A stretch of DNA of 64,000 nucleotides, taken from assembly GCA_034509495.1 (NCBI GenBank), contig CM067509.1:3441456-3505455 (forward strand), given 5' to 3'. This stretch comes from Acestrorhynchus altus. Its lineage: Eukaryota; Chordata; Actinopteri; Characiformes; Acestrorhynchidae. Shown here one piece after another: positions 1 to 12,600 of this stretch. A model generated the notes under the pieces. It was not told where the DNA came from, searched no databases, and was given only the letters and a program-made list of their open reading frames with translations. The stretch's first letter is position 1. Each line of letters begins with the position of its first letter. The position numbers and the translations under genes were made by a program.

Positions 1-277
1 GATAACTTTTTCATAACTTCATAATCCCTGTATTTAGAGAGGGTACGGATGAGTGTTATGAGTCATAGTTAAACTGTTCCTGGGAATGAACTGTGGCTGG
101 TGTGGGCGTGTGTGAGTGTGTGTGTGAGTGTGGGTGTGATCATTTCCATCATCATTTCTCCATTGTATTGTACTCATGAAATATAACGGTGTTTATTCAT
201 TCATATAAAACAGTGTTGACGGGACACTAACATATTCCAAAATTTCATTATTATGATTATTATTTACTGCACCTCAC

Positions 278-353
278 CTGTTAAGTCCACACATGTAGAG
301 GTTTTGACAAATTCAGCCAGGAAGCAGATGATAATCACCCACAACGGTGTCAT
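278..353 (-). CDS. Signal-peptide exon of a third IL-1R-like gene (rest off the left edge)
   Basis: Read on the minus strand, an acceptor (tttgcag) sits directly before an ATG, followed by 76 nt of open frame. It encodes MTPLWVIIICFLAEFVKTST and a few more residues, then a consensus donor (ACAG|GTGAGG). The peptide has the hydrophobic core of a secretory signal. The exon ends in phase 1, exactly as the signal exons of genes A and B do, and it lies on the same strand downstream of gene A. I infer a third member of the IL-1 receptor cluster whose Ig, transmembrane and TIR exons lie beyond base 1. The acceptor at the ATG implies a non-coding first exon somewhere in 354-9202, which I could not place. 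An unrelated secreted or membrane protein is possible. Confidence 0.6.
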
Positions 354-1384
354 CTGCAAAATATAGAGAAAATGATGATATTGAGATATGAAAATGAAGA
401 TATGAAATAGGTAGAGTGCGACTGAAATTGTACGTTGCTCCGTGAAGAGAACTGCTGACCGCTTGATTTCATCCGATGGGCTCGTGCTTTCAAAAACAGG
501 ATGTCACTGTACTGACAGGATGTTCTCACTGCCTATTATCTGATATGTTTTTTATCCGTTTTAAGACATAATGTGTCATTTTTTATTCACATCTGTTTTG
601 GCAGCTGTGAATGATTGTAAATACACGTGTAATTTAACTGTATAACTACCCTATTTTGAAGCAAATGCACTCTGTTGTTAATTTCCGGTGCTGTTTCTGA
701 GCACTCTCAGAAATGTGAACAGAAATGTGGTGAAATTCTGTTGTTTTTAACAAAACCGAACTGCATCTACTCTAGTAAGATACCCATGCAGTGTGTGTGT
801 GGGTGTGTGTGTGTCTGGCAGCTGACTTTAATTGAATGACAGATGATTGATTTGGTTAAGGGCATTAAAATCAGAACAGAAATTGTGGGAATTCATCAAA
901 TTTATTTATAGAGTTGATGTTGTTTTTGCATTATGTTGCCTTTTGTAGCATTACGCTGCTTTCATGTATTAGATCCTACTTCATGTAGATTAGGAATGAT
1001 GAGCACGTCTCACTCAAGTGTGAAAGGATGAGAAAGGACGCAAGGTCGGTTCTCGTCGGCTTCAAGGGTAAAATGTTGAAGGTCACCTCAACCCGAGAAC
1101 TTGGGTATCGAAATGAACTCAAAACCTGTATTTACCACGATTCTGATAACACAACATTTGTATATATTGTGTTTATGAAGGCCATACAGTGAGGTTGCCT
1201 GTTTTCGCTGGTCTGTGTGTTGTTGGATGGTTTAGTTGTATTTTTTTGACATTGTTCTGACCTTGTGTCAGAATTTCGAGATGACCGGAGCGAGACAAAT
1301 CTTTACTTCCTTGACTCAGCAATAGTGGATTTAGTTCCTTAATCTGTCATACATGAAATGGACAAAAGTGCAAATCAAGCATGT
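354..1384. other. Intergenic, no gene recognised
   Basis: I see no convincing exon on either strand. There are short TG-rich stretches near 100-140 and 793-813. A 5' untranslated exon of the third receptor gene could lie here unseen. Confidence 0.4.
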
Positions 1385-1885
1385 TGAGTTGGAAGCATTG
1401 CTGTAGGGATTTGATTGCATTCAGCATCATGAAGGGTTAGTGAAGTCACACACCCCACATCATCCCCAACTCCCCAACTCATTGCACAAGTATTGTACGG
1501 AGCACCAACATTCCAGAGAACGCCACTCCACAGCTCAAAGCTGGTGGTGCTGAATAAGGCATTAGCAATGGTGCCAATAGATTCATGTTCATCTGCTCCT
1601 GAGATTCTATTCTATTGGCAGTTCTTCTCTACAGGGATTACATGGCCAAAGCCCTTCCATGTTCAGGTGGACAGTTGTTTCCAGTAGAGTGTAGGCTGTG
1701 TGCTAAGTGTGACTGTGAAGAGTGGTTTGATTGTAAAATGCATCGGAAAGGGGCTATATAAATAAAAGTGATGGTGATGTGATGACTAGTCAAGCTGTGT
1801 GTGCATTTGCACATCTGCGTAGCAATGGATGCTGCTTAAAGCAACGGAATGCATTCAAATAGATGGACATATAGCGTTTACAGTA
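1385..1885 (+). mobile_element. MITE-like interspersed repeat, long copy
   Basis: About 500 bp matching other pieces in this window: the segment beginning GGAAGCATTGCTGT also occurs near 62630, the TTCATGTTCATCTG segment near 29270, and the TTTGCACATCTG segment near 53285. The copy ends near a GGACATATAG motif. From memory of teleost repeats, this family begins with a GGACAAAAGTATTG-type terminus and ends with a GGACATATAGTG-type terminus. It has no coding capacity; the 64-residue ORF inside it is chance. Confidence 0.6.
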
Positions 1886-3300
1886 AATGAACACCGTATC
1901 ATATTAAATTGTGTAGGAGTTTATAATTGAATTGTACTAAATTGCGTGGTTTCCATTCGTTTTAAAGCAAGAGGACGTTAGAATAAACACATCATGCGTG
2001 AACAGATAATGCATTGCCATTTCCAAAGCATTTCTAAGGTTCTTCATGAAGAAGGCAAGTATTTACAGCTTTCATCCCTCACCTAAAATATCTAACCAGT
2101 CTAACAAATAAACGGGCTGAGGTGCTGGTGGATCCGAACAAATCCATACAGTGTCTAAATAGCACAGACGTCAGCGGCCGAACCTGCTTTTCTGTTCTTC
2201 GAACCAACGTCTCAACAATTTTACTGACCATCAACACCTTCTGAGAACTGATATAATGTTTGTTTCGATTTATTTATGTTATATAGTGTTTTACAGGCAA
2301 AAATACTTAATAGCGTTAACAACTACTGGACCAAACTGCTGTATTTATGTGTGTTGATTTTACGAGGATCTGCTGTCAGAAGACAAAACCTTGAACTTGC
2401 AAAATGATAACTTTGCAAGAGAATGAAAGAATGAGGCTCATTCAACAATATCTTCCGTCAGATTCATGTTTTTAAATGGCAGAAGACAGATTCCAGATAG
2501 AAAAACACTGGTCAATGTCAGAATCTTTGTTAACGTGTTAAGAGAAGTTGGGGAATGAGCTCCATTGGTCTGAACTTTAACAGCTTGTCTATGGATGTTC
2601 ATCTTAGACATAAAGAAGATGCATCACTGCTGTAACACGGTACTGTGCTGTTCTCTCCTCTTAGGTTAGATACACCTCACAACTACATTCTTTCAAAAGC
2701 ATTTCTTCAGAGATGTTTTAATAAAGGTGAAGATTTTGTTATTGAACCCTCTGTTCAGAACTCAATACGCCTCTGAATCCTTCTGATGGAAAAATCATAA
2801 ACAGCCATAAAAAATGTAATTTTATTAAAATTAATTTAATATTTATTGTGATAAATGTTACTGTTGTGGTTTATACGTTTCTGTTTTCTTAGCCTTTTTT
2901 AGCCAATTGCTTTATATTCATTGGAATAGTAATACCATAGAAGAACCCCTTGATGTCTTTAAAAGGTTCTTCACACTCAGATCTCTTATACAAACATGGT
3001 TCTTAAGGCACCCAAAAGATGTTCTTCTGTGGCATCACTGAAAGAACCTTCACCTTTTTCCATGTAGAGTGTGGCCTCTCAGTCTGATCGTTAACTCGCT
3101 CTTTTAATCAAACATAAACATCTTTACATAAAAGTATTGATTTTTCCTAAACGAATGAACATCCTTTAGCAGAACCCAAAATGTTGTTCCCCACAATTTA
3201 ATATATTTCATATACAGTTAAGTTTGCTCACCTTTTGGTCACCTTTTGGTCAAGCTTTTCTCTGCAGCCTGTGCAGCATGTGCTCACGATACACTTCTTT
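1886..3300. other. Intergenic, with GGTTCTT/AGAACC motif cluster
   Basis: No exon recognised. Around 2940-3060 there are several copies of AAGAACC and its complement GGTTCTT, the same motif family as the tandem array at 23695-23800. The rest is AT-rich and unremarkable. Confidence 0.4.
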
Positions 3301-3307
3301 GCAAAGG

Positions 3308-3309
3308 AT

Positions 3310-3356
<47 letters not shown>
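3308..3356. repeat. (CT)n microsatellite
   Basis: About 24 uninterrupted CT dinucleotides. They create an artificial Leu-Ser run in one plus-strand frame. Confidence 0.95.
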
Positions 3357-3357
<1 letters not shown>

Positions 3358-3732
3358 AATAAACCAAAGGAGGGGGACAGACATGTTACAAAAATCAAAC
3401 ATATACAGAACTCAGAAATGCTTTGTCCAATTGCTACGAATCTTCACAAGCATGTACCCTTGGGAGGCTGTAGCCCACTATCATTGTTTGGTGGTACTGC
3501 GCTGCTAGGTGACATTATAACAAACAAAAACTTGCTACACCTCCAAAAGCTGTTCGTTGACATGAAAATTGGCATGGTGCTACTACATGGTATATATATA
3601 TATATATACTGGTATGTGTGAGACTGCAAATCACATTTCAGCATTTACTTGCATGTACACATGTAAAAGCTACATAGACACAAACTACACATTTTGTGAC
3701 TTCTGTTAAGGAAACCTCCACCTTCGCCCAAC

Positions 3733-3998
3733 ACCCCATTACTCCAACCTCATAACCTCATCTCCACAACACCCCATTACTCCAACCTCATAACCTCATC
3801 TCCACAACACCCCATTACTCCAACCTCATAACCTCATCTCCACAACACCCCATTACTCCAACTTCATAACCTCATCTCCACAACACCCCATTACTCCAAC
3901 CTCATAACCTCATCTCCACAACACCTCATTACTCCAACCTCATAACCTCATCTCCACAACACCCCATTACTCCAACCTCATAACCTCATCTCCATTAC
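3733..3998. repeat. 38-bp minisatellite, 7 copies
   Basis: Tandem units of 38 bp beginning ACCCCATTACTCCAACCTCA start at 3733, 3771, 3809, 3847, 3885, 3923 and 3961. The copies are nearly identical (a few C/T changes). Degenerate related CCCATTACTCCA blocks continue to about 4610, so the array has decayed flanks. Confidence 0.95.
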
Positions 3999-4285
3999 CA
4001 GCAACTCAACACCCTATTACTCCACCCTGTTGACTTAATGCCAAGTTACCCAGTTAGCCTGCCTTTTCCAGTTTTTTGATCTTGTCCCCCAAAACTACAC
4101 CCAACACTTACACAGACACAAGCTCACTACCGGATGTCAGATATTCTCCACTTCCTGTCTGACTGTGCACATTCTGTGAACATTTCAAAGACAGTTTCCT
4201 GAGAACTGATATGATGGGTCTAATTTGTCCTTAATTTTGTACACGAGTGCAGCAGAAAAGGAAGAACATACAAGTAATTTGAAAC

Positions 4286-4286
<1 letters not shown>

Positions 4287-4339
<53 letters not shown>
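4287..4339. repeat. (ATC)n microsatellite
   Basis: About 17 perfect ATC/TCA trinucleotides. Confidence 0.95.
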
Positions 4340-5146
4340 AAAATACAAACAAAATATAATATACATCTCCTCAACACCCAATTACTCCAGCCCAGCTCCT
4401 CAAAACCCCATTGCTCCATCCCGTCTCCTCAACACACCATAACTCCACCCTCCACCCCATCTCCTCAACAGTCCAATATTTTACCCTCTTTTCAATCCCA
4501 TTACTTCACTCCATGTCTCAATAACCAATTACGCCACTCCTTACTCCTCAACATCTCCTCAATGCCCCGTTTCTCCACTCTCATCTCTTTAGCACCCAAT
4601 TACTCCATCCCATCTCCGAAAACAAGGTGGAGGTAAAGAAAAATTCTTCTAGTGATGTGGCGTTCACCTAAATAACCAGTAGATGTTGCCCACCATCTGA
4701 ACTATACCACTAAATGGCTTTAGCAGCAACCAAAGGATTTAAAGGCAATTTTATGTGAAACTGTAATGAAATTTACGTCTCATAACGGTCTGGAGGAATT
4801 CTTGACCACTCTTTCTTCAGAGTTTCTTCTCTGCTTCAGCGCGATCACATTTATAAGACTTCAACCTTTTGCTTTGCATATATCAGTAAGGTTTTGATCT
4901 TTTTCATGACTGCATTTCAGCATCAGCTCACAGACAGATGACTTGATATTCTCTTGCCTTTGATATAAATCACACAGGAAATGACAAAGATCTCAATAAG
5001 AGCATGTATAGAAGTGAAGATCTCCAGCTTGCATCAGCTATAGTGTGAGCCATGCAGGTGAAAACCCTTGTAAGTAAGAGAACCGTATCAGAAAAGCACA
5101 GCTAAAAACATTACCAACTAAGATGAATATAAAAAAACATAATTCT

Positions 5147-5466
5147 AGTGCATCTCAAAAAATTGAATTCAGTGAAAAAGGTTTTTGATAATTTAGTTAA
5201 AAATGTCATATGTTTTATATTCATTACATTTAAAGTAAAGCTTTTTTTTGTTTTAAAGTTGATACTGTGAATATTAATCTATTCAAATTGGAATTAATAT
5301 GTACTAATATTTTACATTTCATTGTTTTTGGTTTGCATGAGCTGTAAGCCAAACTGATCAACAGTAAAACAACCAAAAAAAGGCTTGAAATGCCACTTTA
5401 CATGTAAATGAACATAAAATGTGACGATGATCACAAATTCTATTTTTTTAGATGCATTATTATGCC
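5147..5466. mobile_element. MITE-like repeat with GTGCATCTCAAAAAATT end
   Basis: The segment opens with TAGTGCATCTCAAAAAATTG and closes with an inverted TTTTTTTAGATGCAT, so it looks like a non-autonomous DNA element with short inverted ends. Its interior contains 'aggcttgaaatgcc' and 'ttacatgtaa' blocks that recur at 28735-28915, 35640-35960, 45790-45900, 50570-51110 and 52670-52800. Confidence 0.6.
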
Positions 5467-5917
5467 CATTTGTGCTCTTTTCTTAATTTTTATTTTGACT
5501 GTAATGTGAATCTGTCAGTTGTTCTTTACATCTAAATTTAATGATGTACAGACCAACCTGGAATAAAATCTATTTACACTGACTTCCACTGAAAGTTAAG
5601 AAAGTTATTTTCCTCCTCCTGGCATTTTGGAGATACAAATGACAAGTTTGAGTTTTGAACAAAGACATTTTTATAATAAACACCCCACTTATTATAGACA
5701 GTTAAATCTAAAGTGTACGGATAAGTCAAAATACAGAAAGTCCAGTAGCACTCTTTTCACTGTGTCTGAACAACCCTGATTAGAAAAGCCAGTGTGTTTG
5801 TCTGATCCTCAAAATGAGGAAAAGGATGGTATAATGTGTGGTATAATTTTAATTAGATAGCTTGTGACATCAAATCCGAACAGCATGTTGCATGTGCATT
5901 TTTCTTACCTAGGCAGC

Positions 5918-5920
<3 letters not shown>

Positions 5921-6001
<81 letters not shown>

Positions 6002-6005
6002 CAAC
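5921..6005. repeat. (AAT)n microsatellite
   Basis: About 26 AAT trinucleotides grading into ACA. Confidence 0.95.
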
Positions 6006-6149
6006 AGGTTGTTTTGTGATTATTCTCTATCTTGTGTCTATTTTACAGCTTGTGGTTTGGAAGATACTCCAGACACCCAAATGTATACACATAATTTAAT
6101 ATATAATAACATAATTTGTCCTGTTTAAAGTAAGAACCTCATACAAACT

Positions 6150-6300
6150 GAGAAACACGGTGGTGGTAGTATGGCGGAAACCTTGGTACCATTAAAAAAG
6201 TTCTCTCAGGTGGGTCATACAACAAGACAGTGATCTAAAGAACATATAACAAGTGTATATCACAATGGTTAATCAGTGAGTTGTTGTGTTATCCAGTGAT
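6150..6300 (+). mobile_element. Tc1-like transposon fossil
   Basis: The plus strand has a block resembling the catalytic part of Tc1-family transposases: a GGTGGTGGTAGTATGGC stretch (Gly-Gly-Gly-Ser type) followed by CAAGACAGTGATCTAAA, which resembles the QQDNDPK catalytic block. It is frame-broken and short. Confidence 0.45.
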
Positions 6301-6659
6301 GACCAGAAGAAGATGAGTTCCATTTCTGGTTCATCTCTTGCCAGTCACCACAGGATAAATGTAAATCAGATTTTTGACAACATCATGAATGAGTATATAA
6401 ATGAACTTAAAGGAATTAATATGAATTATGAATATAAAGCTCTCATAAATTATGGCATCACGGCAATATAAAAGCAGGGATGTGTGAAGCTACATGGTCC
6501 TCAAATACAATGCAAAGTTTATTGTCTTGAAGCTGCCAAACCATGTCAGCCAAATGGCTTTATTTCAAACTCAACTAAACCTCTTTGGTAACAATACGTG
6601 ACAAAATATTTGATGAACAAATATGTGCACAATTTGAAAGAAACAATAACAACAATAAC

Positions 6660-6895
6660 AAACATCTTCCCTAATAAACATAAAACAAGAATCGAACATA
6701 CATCCATCCAACGTTTTCTCCACTTCTTCCTGGCCAGGACTGCAGGGATTCGGAGGAAACTTGGAATCTTTGAGTGCAGGACAGGAATATCTCCTGTAAC
6801 AGGGTGCCAGTCCAGTCCAAAAATGATACAAACAATGGTGGGGACATGACAATCCCTGGACGCTGTAAGGTAAGCTGCAGCAGAATTGTCCTGGC
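6660..6895. repeat. SINE-like interspersed repeat fragment
   Basis: It contains 'catccatccaacg' and 'acagggtgccagtccagtcc', blocks common in teleost short interspersed repeats. It has no coding capacity on either strand. Confidence 0.4.
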
Positions 6896-7589
6896 AGATA
6901 GAACAAATTTCTGTACCTAAATTTCACACCTTTGAATACAAGCATGAAAAAACAACAACAAACCCTATAAACATCAAAGGATTTACATAAAAATGAGCCC
7001 ATTTATAGATCCAGTGCTATTGGCTCTATGTTTGTCCACAAGCCTGCCATTGAATAAAAATGTTTAACAGACCATAATAAGGGCATAATATAGCCTACAT
7101 AATAAATAGTGAAATTAGATAAGAAAAATAACATATTACTCTTGTGAACTTACAATTCACAGTCAGTTCTTTACTGTGGAGGTTTGGTGTGAAGCCCTAC
7201 TTAAGCATCAGTAAGACATATATCATGAACTTGTGAAAATCTCACAGTATAGAACTCACATATATAAGTATATGAAATGACACATGCAGGTTCATTCTGA
7301 GGTTGTTCTACAACTTCAGTAATGCTTCAACTGAGCCCTAATGACAGTACAGTAGCAGCCACTGGTAAAATAAAATTAACTGTACAACTGTAACTAACTT
7401 TCTCCTTTTTCCTTTAAATACTGTCCTGTAAAACCATTTAGACGAATTTCAGGGCATTACATAATGCAATTAAACATTTAAATGTGTGAAAATACATTCA
7501 TTAAATAAAATTAAATAAAATTAATTAAATTAAAACTGCATCATGTCATACACCACAACTCTGTCTTCATAAAAAATAAAAAAATACAT

Positions 7590-7590
7590 G

Positions 7591-7618
<28 letters not shown>
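7590..7618. repeat. (GT)n microsatellite
   Basis: About 14 GT dinucleotides. The surrounding 7000-8500 is AT-rich intergenic DNA with no recognised exon. Confidence 0.9.
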
Positions 7619-7621
<3 letters not shown>

Positions 7622-8529
7622 CTGATTTCCAGCTTGTTCTATAAATATTATGAGGTGATATTGGTTTGAACAACAAAACATTCAGTCAAAGAGATATTTG
7701 CATAACAACATATACATAACACAGTAACTGATGTAAACTGTACTTGAAATTCACAGCTTACAGTCATGTATGAAATAACTGTGTGATATAACTAAACACA
7801 TACAACTGAAGAAATGTCTGTTAAACATCATATGTATGACATTTATTAGATTTACTGTAAAGAAAAGGTAGCAGCACATCAGCTGCAAATGACTAGACTA
7901 TTTTATAGAGGCTGTTCTGATTAAGTCTCAAACATTAGTTTGGTTTGCTCTTAATTGTTGAGGTGAGTGGTATCAAAAGAGAAAATTGGATTTCTATTAA
8001 TTGCATTTTGCAAATGATGTTTAAAAGACATTTCTTCAGTTGTATGTGTGTAATTAGATCACCCTCATCTCTCAATCTAGTTCAAATGATGATCAAATGT
8101 CCATATTTTTAAATATGTTAACGTCAAGGCGTTCATGGGGTGTAACTTTTCACATGACTGTAGTTCATGGAAGTATTACTGGCCATATATTCCCACTAAT
8201 ATTCTACTGATATGTTCGGATTGAGGAGGGGTAATGCATTTAGATTTAAGTCCTATAACTGTCCAAAGCATTTCCAAACTGTCCTCCAAACTGTTTTTGT
8301 TCTGAAACAATCATGTTGTACTTTAACTGTACTTTAACTGAACAGACTGATCAAATGAACAAGGTAGGCAGTACAATCTTGGATTTTGCATAACATAAAA
8401 AAACTAATTTTGGGTCCCCAGAACTTTCCAATGATGGTACTTTAAGGTTTTTTAATGACTTCTTTATGAGAAACTGAAGACCCTATTCCCCCACCCATAT
8501 GCTATGTCCCCCTGCACCCCACTAAGCAC

Positions 8530-8805
8530 CATAATGCTACCAACCAGTCAAACGTTTGGACACACCTACTTTCTTCAACCCTTACAAAATAATGTGCCTG
8601 TCCAGCCTTTTATATTTTGGTTCGTACAATATATTTTAATAGTATTGGATATAAACACCATATTGTGGTTTCCAATGCTAAGGGCCTGTATGCAGCCCAC
8701 ACTTTAGCATCAAGCCTTCCCTGGACAGCAGAGACATTTGCTCCAACAAAAGCAGGATAAAGTCTTTAGAATGAATGAGGTGTCCCAATATTTTTGTCCA
8801 TACAG
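8530..8805 (-). mobile_element. MITE-like repeat fragments
   Basis: At 8537-8568 there is ACCAGTCAAACGTTTGGACA, a typical end of a teleost DNA-transposon family. It is followed at 8672-8805 by the minus-strand form of the family seen at 31855 (ending CCCAATATTTTTGTCCATAC). Neither piece is coding. Confidence 0.5.
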
Positions 8806-9202
8806 CACCATGTGTTGTATTTGGTGGATATAATTTGAATATCAATATCTGAAGAAGCAAAGTTATGTTTTCTATAATAGATTCTGTCAGTGTGTCCAGA
8901 AATTTGACTGGTATTATATGTATTAGAACCCAAACACACGATAGTACTACCACGTGCCACAAATTCATGGGAGGACAATCCTGCACACTTTTGTGCTTTT
9001 CCTGCTGAAACACACCTAAATCAAGTCACCTTATAAATGCCAGATGTAGTAGGTATGCTAGAGCAGCAAAATCAGTAACCTGTGCTGGACTCTGAGCCCT
9101 GGTGCCCATAACTGCATGAGCTTTTTTGGGGATTGTTTTCAAATGCCTGCATAAGGTTTTACAAGTTTCCATATGTATCTCCATAGCTGCTCTTAGGTGG
9201 CT

Positions 9203-9657
9203 TCAGACGACAGCACTCATCTTAACCTTCTGCACTGCAGGCATGCGGTAATGCAGCTGCTTCCAGAACTTTCCATTAGGTTTGATGGTGTAGTTTTTCT
9301 TCCAGCGCAGTATGCCTTCAGTGCGCTTGATGTAGCGAAGTGACTCTGGCAGCTGGGCTTCGTCCACCTCCCCTCCCACCTGGACCAAGATGACCTGCAG
9401 ACCCCCTTTTACCAGGGCATCATACAGACCCACCCACCACTCATAAGGGCTCCAGTTCAAGCCATTTGTTTCTGCTGGGTCAGAGAGTTGTGGATAAATT
9501 GCTGTTCCATTCGTGTTTAAGCTCAAGTCTCCGGAATGGATTTGCTGTTTAAGTGCCACTGTGGCACTGTGAGCAGGCTTTTTGGAAGCCTGAGGTGCAA
9601 GAATGATGATTAAGCGCCGACACATGCCCACCGTCTCAGCAATGACATCATGGACTG
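9203..9657 (-). CDS. Gene A exon 10: TIR second half and C-terminus
   Basis: Acceptor ttttcttttccag precedes G|CA (phase 1). The exon begins AVHDVIAETV, then has RRLIIILAP (second TIR block), an insert rich in Ser, Asn and Pro (about SKKPAHS to SPYEWW), the helix YDALVKGGLQVILVQV, PESLRYIKR, and box 3 FWKQLHYRMP. Stop at 9203. The C-terminal tail after box 3 is only about 12 residues, shorter than in mammalian IL1R1. Confidence 0.9.
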
Positions 9658-12600
9658 CTGGAAAAGAAAAAACAATGGATTGTGTAAAATGTTATTTGAG
9701 AAGATCTGATTGAGTGCAATTTGTTGCCTTATTGAAGACATGATTCCAAACTCTGTTAGGGCCTTTCCACATTAGCATAATTTTCCAGGCCTGGGAATGC
9801 TCTGAAAGCTGTTTTCAGGCCTAGGAGCCGTCCAGAGAACCGATCTCTGTCCTTCTGAAGCTGGTGACCTGCGGGTCTCCGGTGCAGTCTGCTGCAAATA
9901 TGAAAGCTATCTGCTCCTGGTGCTGTGTTCTTTAAAAAGAGACTGCTTTTATTTATCCTGCATGGCTTTAAAACCTTGTAAACAAAGTATATTAAACTGT
10001 GCTGTTCTGTTAATTTAGACCCATTAATTACCATTTAATAACATGGACAGTGACCTGAGCCGGATCCTGGACCCCTAGAGCTGTGTGACACACTCACTAC
10101 CTGCGGCACCACTGTTTTAATTTGTAATACTGTCTATCATCACTGTCACACAAGCCTTCAGAATGGCAACTTTACCTGAATAGAAATATAACTTTCAAAA
10201 AAGTCAACTGAAAAAGATGTCAGTCCGAGTAATTTTGGAGCATTTTGATAAAAAAAAAAAAAAAAACAGCTCCATATTCAAGTTGTATTTAAACATGGAA
10301 AAATGGAGAAACAAGGTTTTTGAAAGAATTCATTTGCAAAAACAGATAAAAGTATAGCACTAATCTGTTTCTGCAGATGAGTGTTCAATCAGGCAGCTCA
10401 GAAAAAAATACTGTATTAGAGGAGTGGAGAAAATCACATATGACCAGTATACCCAGTATAAATTATGTGTACCTTAATATCATTTTAATTAGGTTACGAT
10501 GGTGCATTTGTACTAATGAGTGGGTCCAAAATAACAACTTAAGTACAGAAAAGGACAGTTTAAGAGTACTTAGTGTTTATTTCTATAAGGGCACCCAGAA
10601 CAGCTCCTTATTTGCAGTCGACCCTTGACCCTATCATCGATTCACTGATTCTTCCTTCAACCACTTTGGTAAGTACTAACCAGTCCATACCAGCAACACC
10701 CTACAAGAATTGCCTGATGTTTTTGAAGATGTTCTATGTATCTATGTTGTGTCCCCAGGTGTCCCCAAGCACACCGTACATGTACCTGCTCCGGGTAGTT
10801 CGTCCCGACCACGAATAAACAGCTTGTAGCCAAGTTGATCCTCTAGTACCTCTGGAAGCATACGCAGGGCAAACATTATGCTCTGATCGTGTCCATGGAA
10901 ATAACTGACATAGGCATCGTACAGCTTCCCATCTATAAAATAAACAAAAAAACAAACAAACAGCAAAACAAAAGGTCAAACTAAAGTGCATAAACATAAT
11001 GTATTTTATGTGCATGCACATCTGCTGAGATCTGGATGTAGAAGGATTTTCATCATCCTATACTGAGTTGTGAATATCTAGGTTTGCAGTGTGAACAATC
11101 CAATTCGACTGATAATCTAGAGTTGAAATTTACTTATAATGTTATTTAAACTGCATCACTCACCACTCTGCACGTTTAAACAGGGGCTTAGTTTCCTGTA
11201 AGCCAGAACCAGGTCAACCTTAAAGAGGCACAGCACCAGAAGACTCAACAAAACCACTAGAAACGCAACAAGCAGCGCCACTATGCAATGAACCATGCTC
11301 TGATCAGCTGTTAGGGAAGACAGATTAAGATGCATGTTCATTAAAAAAAAAAGAATTAAAATATAATCAACACATTCTGCAGAATTATTTATAGAAATGA
11401 AGCAAACGTTCTGCCATGTATTACTGAGCACTTATATGTTTTATTATTTTTAAATCTAATGATGTTTTTGTTCCCTATACAGGACTGTATACATAAATAA
11501 ATAAGATATACAGCGTGCAAAGGTCAGAACATCCTTCATTTATGCCATGCCCATTAAAACGGCCCTTAATTTAAGCGAAAATCATTCATTTAATTAATTA
11601 ATTTGTAATTATTTTTATTCATTGGTGACCTTTATCTTATAATATTTATAATATGTATGATTTGTTAATTTATAGATTTTTCCAGCACTTACCTGGAATA
11701 AGAATCACTGTCCCCATGTCTTTACCATTGGAGTTCTGGACTAAACACACAAATGGGATGTTCAGGAACTCTTTCTTAACTTCCAATATGGTAAGTCTAG
11801 CATAGCAATATTTAGTGCTGTGTTTCATTTCGCAGCTAAAATAGGAACAAAATAGAAAAATAAAGGACAAAATATTTAGGACATGAGCTGGCAAAGAGGC
11901 AATCAAGATTTTACTCTGTGTTAACACTGCTAACAAACACTACAATTAAGACAGCATGTGTATATATATTCATATACATATATATATTCATATTACCATA
12001 TGACTCATATCACATATAAAGAGTAAATGACTTTACTCCCAAACTGAATTAATACACTTCAGTTCAGCCAGGAACACAGAGATACATTGTAGTATATAGA
12101 ACAGTTTTTTTTTCAGCTTTCAGACAATAATTTCCTTTATGATACTGTCACCAAGTGGATATACATGTGCATTACACACTGTTTAATGAGGGGGAACGTC
12201 AAACTGAATAATAGTGTGCTGAGTTATTATTACAGCATTTTAATAGCACAAAGGTCTACTCTGTGTTCGGGAAGTATCTGGAACATCTGGATGTGGAAGG
12301 ATCTTCTTCATCCCATACTGAGTTGTGAATATCTAGGTTTATATGATGAACTGGCAAAGAGACAATTATGCCTTATTCCTTTCACATTTAACAAAAATTA
12401 ATTTTGCTATCCAGTCATAACATAAAATACATGATAATACTATAATATGTATTATCTGCCCATTTATTATTTACTGTCTATGTGGCATGAAAACAGGGAA
12501 AATGTCGTTCTAATCCAATGTTTATGATAAATTGGTTAATTTACACATCAGTTTGAATTTGACGCATCAGGTTGCTCACAGAATGCACATGAACATATGG

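Noticed and set aside
3235..3621. 128-residue plus-strand ORF with a Leu-Ser run
   Set aside because: The run comes from the CT microsatellite and the rest has no motif.
3733..3998. Regular 38-bp repeats as a CRISPR-like array
   Set aside because: The units are contiguous with no unique spacers, and the genome is vertebrate; it is a minisatellite.
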